Assembly: GCA_026027325.1 (NCBI GenBank)
Contig: JAMSLZ010000003.1
Span: 2,976,001-3,040,000 of the forward strand
From: Actinomucor elegans
Lineage: Eukaryota > Mucoromycota > Mucoromycetes > Mucorales > Mucoraceae
Direction: 5' to 3'
DNA length: 64,000 nucleotides
A model generated the notes under the pieces. The model made no database searches. It was not told where the DNA came from and saw only the letters and a list, made by a program, of their open reading frames with translations. Position 1 is the stretch's first letter, and each line of letters begins with the position of its first letter. Shown piece by piece: positions 59,789-64,000 of this stretch. Made by a program: the position numbers and the translations under genes.

Positions 59789-61492
59789 TTATTTATTGGC
59801 AGCATTGGCTGAACCAGACTTTGTAAACAGCATATCTAGAGTGGCCATAGTTTCAATAAGATCCTTTTGAAGTTGAATTTCTTGCTTCACTTTAGTAGTT
59901 AAACGCGATAAAAGATCATCGATAAGAGGAGATTGACCAAAAACGCGTGTATAACAATCTACCAACAAAAATATATATATATATTAGTTCCAATGTTTAT
60001 ATAGGATCTCAAAGAGACTTACCAATAACGGTTTCAGATACGTCTACTAACAGGTTTGTAAATCTAGGATGATGGATATTTCTAATCAAGAATCTCATAA
60101 GAGGCTCTAGTGATACATCATCACGACCAGTAATGGCTTGCTTAAGGCCATCACGATGAATCAATTCTTGCAATACTGCAGCAACTACAACAGGTGTTTG
60201 GATGCTCAATCTTAATACTTCATCCAAAGCATTAGCATATTGAAACACTTTCATATATTGATCGTATTTCTTCAGTCTTTGTCGCTTCGTATGTTCAACG
60301 ATGAAATCATCCTTTGCAGCTGTATTTGATTGGCCACGCATAAAGTACTTGTAGGTACCGCCTCTAATATAATCTTGATTCTGCTTCTTTACTGCCTTTT
60401 CCGATGATTTGATTTGACGTTGACGAATGGATAGTAAACCATTTGCCATACCAGCTGCAAGGTGAGTATCATCAGGAGAAAGACCTACACTCAATATAGG
60501 AGCTGGGTATTTAACACTATGCACCACCTTATAATCCTGAACATCGTAAATCTTGACGTGTTGATCCAGTGAGCCTGTCACCAATCGTGATGCTGATCCA
60601 TCAAAGCACATACTGGTTACTGTCTTTTGATGATTGGATAAAGTATGCATACAACGTCCACCACTCAATAAATCCCATACTTTGATAATAGGTCCACCAG
60701 AGGAAATAACAGCACCACCGTTAGGATAAATCAAGAGAGATTCAACGGGTGCTCCGTGGTTCATTGTCATAACACTACCGCTTTGTCTCATATCCCATAA
60801 TTTGATAGTCTGATCATAAGAACCACTCACAAACAAATTGGGATTATCTTGGCTAACCACACCTGCTCGAACATAATCTTGATGTTCCTCAAATACATTG
60901 ACACTATCGCCTGATGGAATATCCCAAATGCGTACTGTTTTATCGTCTGAGGCAGATAAGATATTCGACTTGTTGAGGGAGAACTGTGTAACTTGAGTAG
61001 GTCTACATTAAACGTGTTATTAAAAGCTCTTTGTTTTTTTTTTCAATATGAGACTACATACAAAGAATGTCCTTTGAAAGATCTCAAGATAGCACGAGAA
61101 CTTCCGTCAAACATTTGAACCAGACCTGTACCATCACCAGCAACGATAAGTTTACCGTCTTGACGAAAGCTACCAGAATAAGCAATATCTTTAAACCGAG
61201 AAATGGTCTTCTTGGGTTGGTGTGTTTTGGAAGAGTAAATTTGTACACGCGTTGAAGAAGTAACAGCGAAATCATATGGTGCAACTGGCGAGAAAAAGAT
61301 GGAAGTGACGCTTGCAAATTCTTTAATGACAATGGGAGACTAAATAAATCTTTTTTTTTTAGTAACCAGCTTATTTGATCGATGCATACTCGACATGTTT
61401 ACCTTGAAGCGCTTCCAATACTTTGCTTCAGAAGTCTTTTTGGAATTAGGTACTTTGGCGTACTTTTTGATAACTGTCTTTTGATAGTCCAT
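59789..61492 (-). CDS. UTP15: UTP15-like WD40 protein of the small-subunit processome
   Basis: Exons (minus): 61492-61403, 61339-61062, 61002-60023 and 59958-59789, giving 505 residues. The N-terminal half is a seven-bladed WD40 propeller (for example ASDDKTVRIWD, SGSYDQTIKLWD, TGSLDQHVKIYD). The C-terminal UTP15_C helical domain (KYDQYMKVFQYANALDEVL ... FTNLLVDVSETVIG-DCYTRV ... IDDLLSRL) matches the region that assembles the t-UTP/UTP-A complex. It acts in the nucleolus in pre-18S rRNA processing and rDNA transcription. Start chosen at the ATG beginning MDYQKTVIKKYAKVP, the family's usual N-terminus. Confidence 0.94.
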
Positions 61493-62123
61493 TCTTTTTT
61501 GTTAATTTCTAGTCTAATATGGGGTGTAAAAGAAATGAAAATGTCAAATAGTCGATAGTTCTAAAAAACACCAGTTTACTGCATCGGGAAAATCGAAACG
61601 AAAAAGCTAAAAATGATAAACAGTCACAGAATACGCCACTAGAACTGAATACTGGAATAATCTCATTGGCCTGCGGGATTGCAATATTACATTTTTACGT
61701 GTTTTTATTGGCAGTCGATGTTCAGATGTCTTGGGTTACTTTCAAACGCAATAATTGAACATTATAGAAAGGTGCGACTGATGTAAGATCAATCAGCAAA
61801 CTTTGCATTAGATGACTTTGTGCATCAAATAGTCTAAGGATCACGTTGATTTGCTTTTCAAAAGTGGCGTTAATATCTATTCTGTCCCTGAACTTTTTTT
61901 TTTCTTTTTTTGGTATTGAAATCTCTCTCTTTTTTTTTCTGCATGTTGAAGGCATAATGTCATAAGAGAATTTATTAAGTGTATAGCTTAGAGGGATAAA
62001 AGTAGTCCAATATGAAGATCTTTTCTTGATTGATGAGAGTAGAAGCATGCTTTTTCTTTTTGATTCTGAGTGGTTGGTAAGAGGTCGAGGTATGGAGAAA
62101 GAGGAGGAATAATAAAGCATCTA

Positions 62124-62840
62124 TTATAGAGGTCGACTGGATGGTGTAGTGGAACGACGATACATATTAGGATTATTTCTAGTCAAGGCGTCGTTGTTAT
62201 GAAGTACATGAGATAAGAAATAAGCCTTTTCGCTGCTTAGAATTGCATCCAATTTCGCTTGGATTTCAGGATCTTCACTGTAGTTTCTACTTGTTCTTCG
62301 AGCTGGTATATTATCCACGACTGGAATATGCAATTGCTGTGGAGATGACAAGGCAGAAGAAGAAGAGGAGGGCTGCCAACTGGCTGATCTTGATAGAGAA
62401 GAAGTTGAATTTGATGCATCAGGGATTGGCGCTAGTTGACTAACATAATATGACCTTCTTTTGTCAGGTATTACAGTATTGTTGGTATCGATATCTTGGA
62501 ATTGGTTATGAAATGGCGTATACAAGTGGCTTTGACGACGGTTTGGTATTTGGATTTGAGAGTCACTCTCAGTAACCACTATTGGTAACAAGTATTTGTT
62601 TGATCCTTCATGCGCAGGTGCTGTTGTAGGGGCTGAATGAGAAGTCTTCATGTAATGTTCTGACAGGTTTGCAGGGACATGACTATTATTAGTATGCCTG
62701 GCTTCATCTACTGTGGCTGATGAGGATGAAGCATGATTGTTTTCTTGGCGATTAAATAGCCAGGACAAGAGGGACGATCTTGGGCGACTTTTGGTATTGT
62801 CAGGCTTTTGGGTTGATGCAGGTATAACTTTTCGCTGCAT
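62124..62840 (-). CDS. Ser-rich orphan protein, 238 aa
   Basis: Single exon with a high content of Ser, Pro, Asn and His. It has Arg-Arg-Xaa-Ser sites (RRQSHLY, KRRSYYV, ARRTSRNYS) typical of PKA-like phosphorylation, and a short ordered helix near the end (EIQAKLDAILSSEKAYFLSHV). No domain recognised. The continuous frame and ATG start support a gene, but low complexity weakens the case. An open frame just downstream (61722-62120) looks like AT-rich noise. Confidence 0.55.
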   Translation of the reverse strand: MQRKVIPASTQKPDNTKSRPRSSLLSWLFNRQENNHASSSSATVDEARHTNNSHVPANLSEHYMKTSHSAPTTAPAHEGSNKYLLPIVVTESDSQIQIPNRRQSHLYTPFHNQFQDIDTNNTVIPDKRRSYYVSQLAPIPDASNSTSSLSRSASWQPSSSSSALSSPQQLHIPVVDNIPARRTSRNYSEDPEIQAKLDAILSSEKAYFLSHVLHNNDALTRNNPNMYRRSTTPSSRPL

Positions 62841-64000
62841 TTTATTCCAGAACTGACGTTATACCTGATAATAAGAAAAATACTTCAAGTAATAACGAAA
62901 AAAGAAGAAAAAAAAAAAAAAAAAAAAAAGAGTTGCAGAAGGTATTGAATCAACAAGTTATTCTTATTGTTAATACTTTTTGATCACAGGAAATCTATTA
63001 TTACCGCCTATATTTTAACCGTATTGTACGACTTAGGGCTGTAGTGGCTATGTAGGTAACAGGGAACGCCTCAATCACAAAAGCTAAATATAGACTTAGT
63101 TACACGCATGCTACAATTAGGTATGGCTAAGCCTAGTTACATGTTACACAATATATTTTTGTAATAAATAAGCTGTTTTACCGAAATGCCAAGAAGCCCT
63201 TTTCCTTCTTGATTCTGCAGATTTCAAAAGTAGCGCCTAGAAACAAAAAGGGGAAAGAGAAAGAGAGAAAATGAAAGAAAGAATATCACTCAAGCAGTAC
63301 TATTTGTTGAAGCACTAGCTATTAAATTTACGAACATAACTAGTATTCGTGTTTCACTGGCTTCTAGATATATATATATATATATATGCAAACTAGTGAA
63401 TTTTAAGCACAGGTATGCAACTTCTATTTGCAAGCTCTTTCTAATCAATCCAGCACATCTAGCAGACATATAAAATATAATTGTCTTGGTGCTATACTTG
63501 CTCATTACGGAGAGATTCCGGATAAAAATGTATTAATAGACCAAAGATGTCATTTTGGTTGGAACAAGTTACACATTAGATTATTTTAAGCAGCGTGATT
63601 AGGTTAGCATGGAATTGATCCCAGTTAAACATCATCTTTGATTTGGTAAGGCTGATAATATTTCTATTGTATCACAACTTAATAATGATTTGAATTCATA
63701 ATTGAACGCAAGCGTATCTTTTTTTTTTTGAGTTCAGTAGATATACCGTACGGAATCGATGGTTTATCTAATTTGGGCATGTACTACTGAATCAGATGCG
63801 AAGTCTACGGAGCGAAAAATGGAAATGTTCCTCAGGCCTATTTTTTCATATTCTGCTGCACTTTCTACAGTGTCCATTACATTTGGAAGATGTATTCTCC
63901 AAGTAGCATAAATGTGTCCTGTATAATAGTATTAGAATATATTTTTATTTTTTATTTTCTTGAGTATATAGTTGTACTAAAGTTATATATCATTTTGTGA
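62841..64000. other. Gene-free right end
   Basis: AT-rich flank with a 22-base A run (62908-62929), an (AT)n tract near 63369-63387 and a weak dispersed-repeat copy near 63783-63822 (AATCAGATGCGAAGTC). No gene seen. Confidence 0.55.

Noticed and set aside
61722..62120. 132-codon minus-strand frame after the Ser-rich gene
   Set aside because: It reads through T/A runs as Lys-rich low complexity with no domain and overlaps the probable 3' UTR.

Overview
This window is nuclear DNA from a filamentous fungus, most likely an early-diverging Mucoromycota (Mucorales-like) species. The pointers are strongly AT-rich intergenic DNA, protein genes cut by many short GT-AG introns (mostly 50-75 nt), and a gene set of clearly fungal proteins (Get5, Pet127, Thi6, Utp15, Ubr1, a DUF1752 protein, a Ty3 chromovirus). 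The order is an inference; no rRNA or other marker is present to fix it. Most gene models below were assembled by hand from reading frames and splice signals, and each was checked for phase. No tRNA, rRNA or CRISPR array was recognised.

Layout. 1-5290: a Ty3/gypsy chromodomain retrotransposon that enters from the left edge and ends in a 504-bp 3' LTR; it carries two one-base losses in T runs. 5.3-7.1 kb: a small membrane-protein ORF abutting the LTR, then an FYRN/FYRC chromatin-type gene with one irregular intron. 7.1-10.4 kb: gene-free DNA with repeat copies and a decayed coding relic. 10.4-20.1 kb: bZIP factor, an eight-exon seven-TM membrane protein with a 12-nt exon, Get5, a 719-aa Ser-rich/acidic protein and GMP synthase. 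21.6-24.8 kb: a mitochondrial-type O-methyltransferase and a DHA1 MFS transporter on the minus strand. 27.9-35.6 kb: HSD10-like SDR, bifunctional Thi6, the divergent mitochondrial pair bL31m/Pet127, and a MYND protein. 38.4-39.8 kb: a membrane-anchored coiled-coil protein and a 67-aa spliced gene. 42.6-50 kb: DUF1752 protein, a ubiquitin-ubiquitin-AN1 zinc finger fusion, ribosomal protein uL15, an unknown 209-aa protein and a DUF1764 protein. 50-57 kb: the very large N-recognin Ubr1. 58.5-62.8 kb: peroxisomal dienoyl-CoA isomerase, Utp15 and a Ser-rich orphan.

The genes are mainly housekeeping and do not form a single pathway. Recurrent themes are mitochondria (bL31m, Pet127, HSD10-like, O-methyltransferase), ubiquitin/protein quality control (Ub-Ub-AN1, Ubr1, Get5), and nucleotide/cofactor synthesis (GMP synthase, Thi6). 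Gene clusters alternate with 1-3 kb gene-free blocks. Those blocks hold long A/T runs and degenerate copies of a short dispersed repeat (core ACTAATCAGATGCGACATT) that matches nothing I recognise. The observations most worth a second look are the tandem-ubiquitin AN1 fusion with two unusual ubiquitin residues, the dispersed repeat, the microexons, and a hairpin-bearing possible ncRNA near 37 kb.
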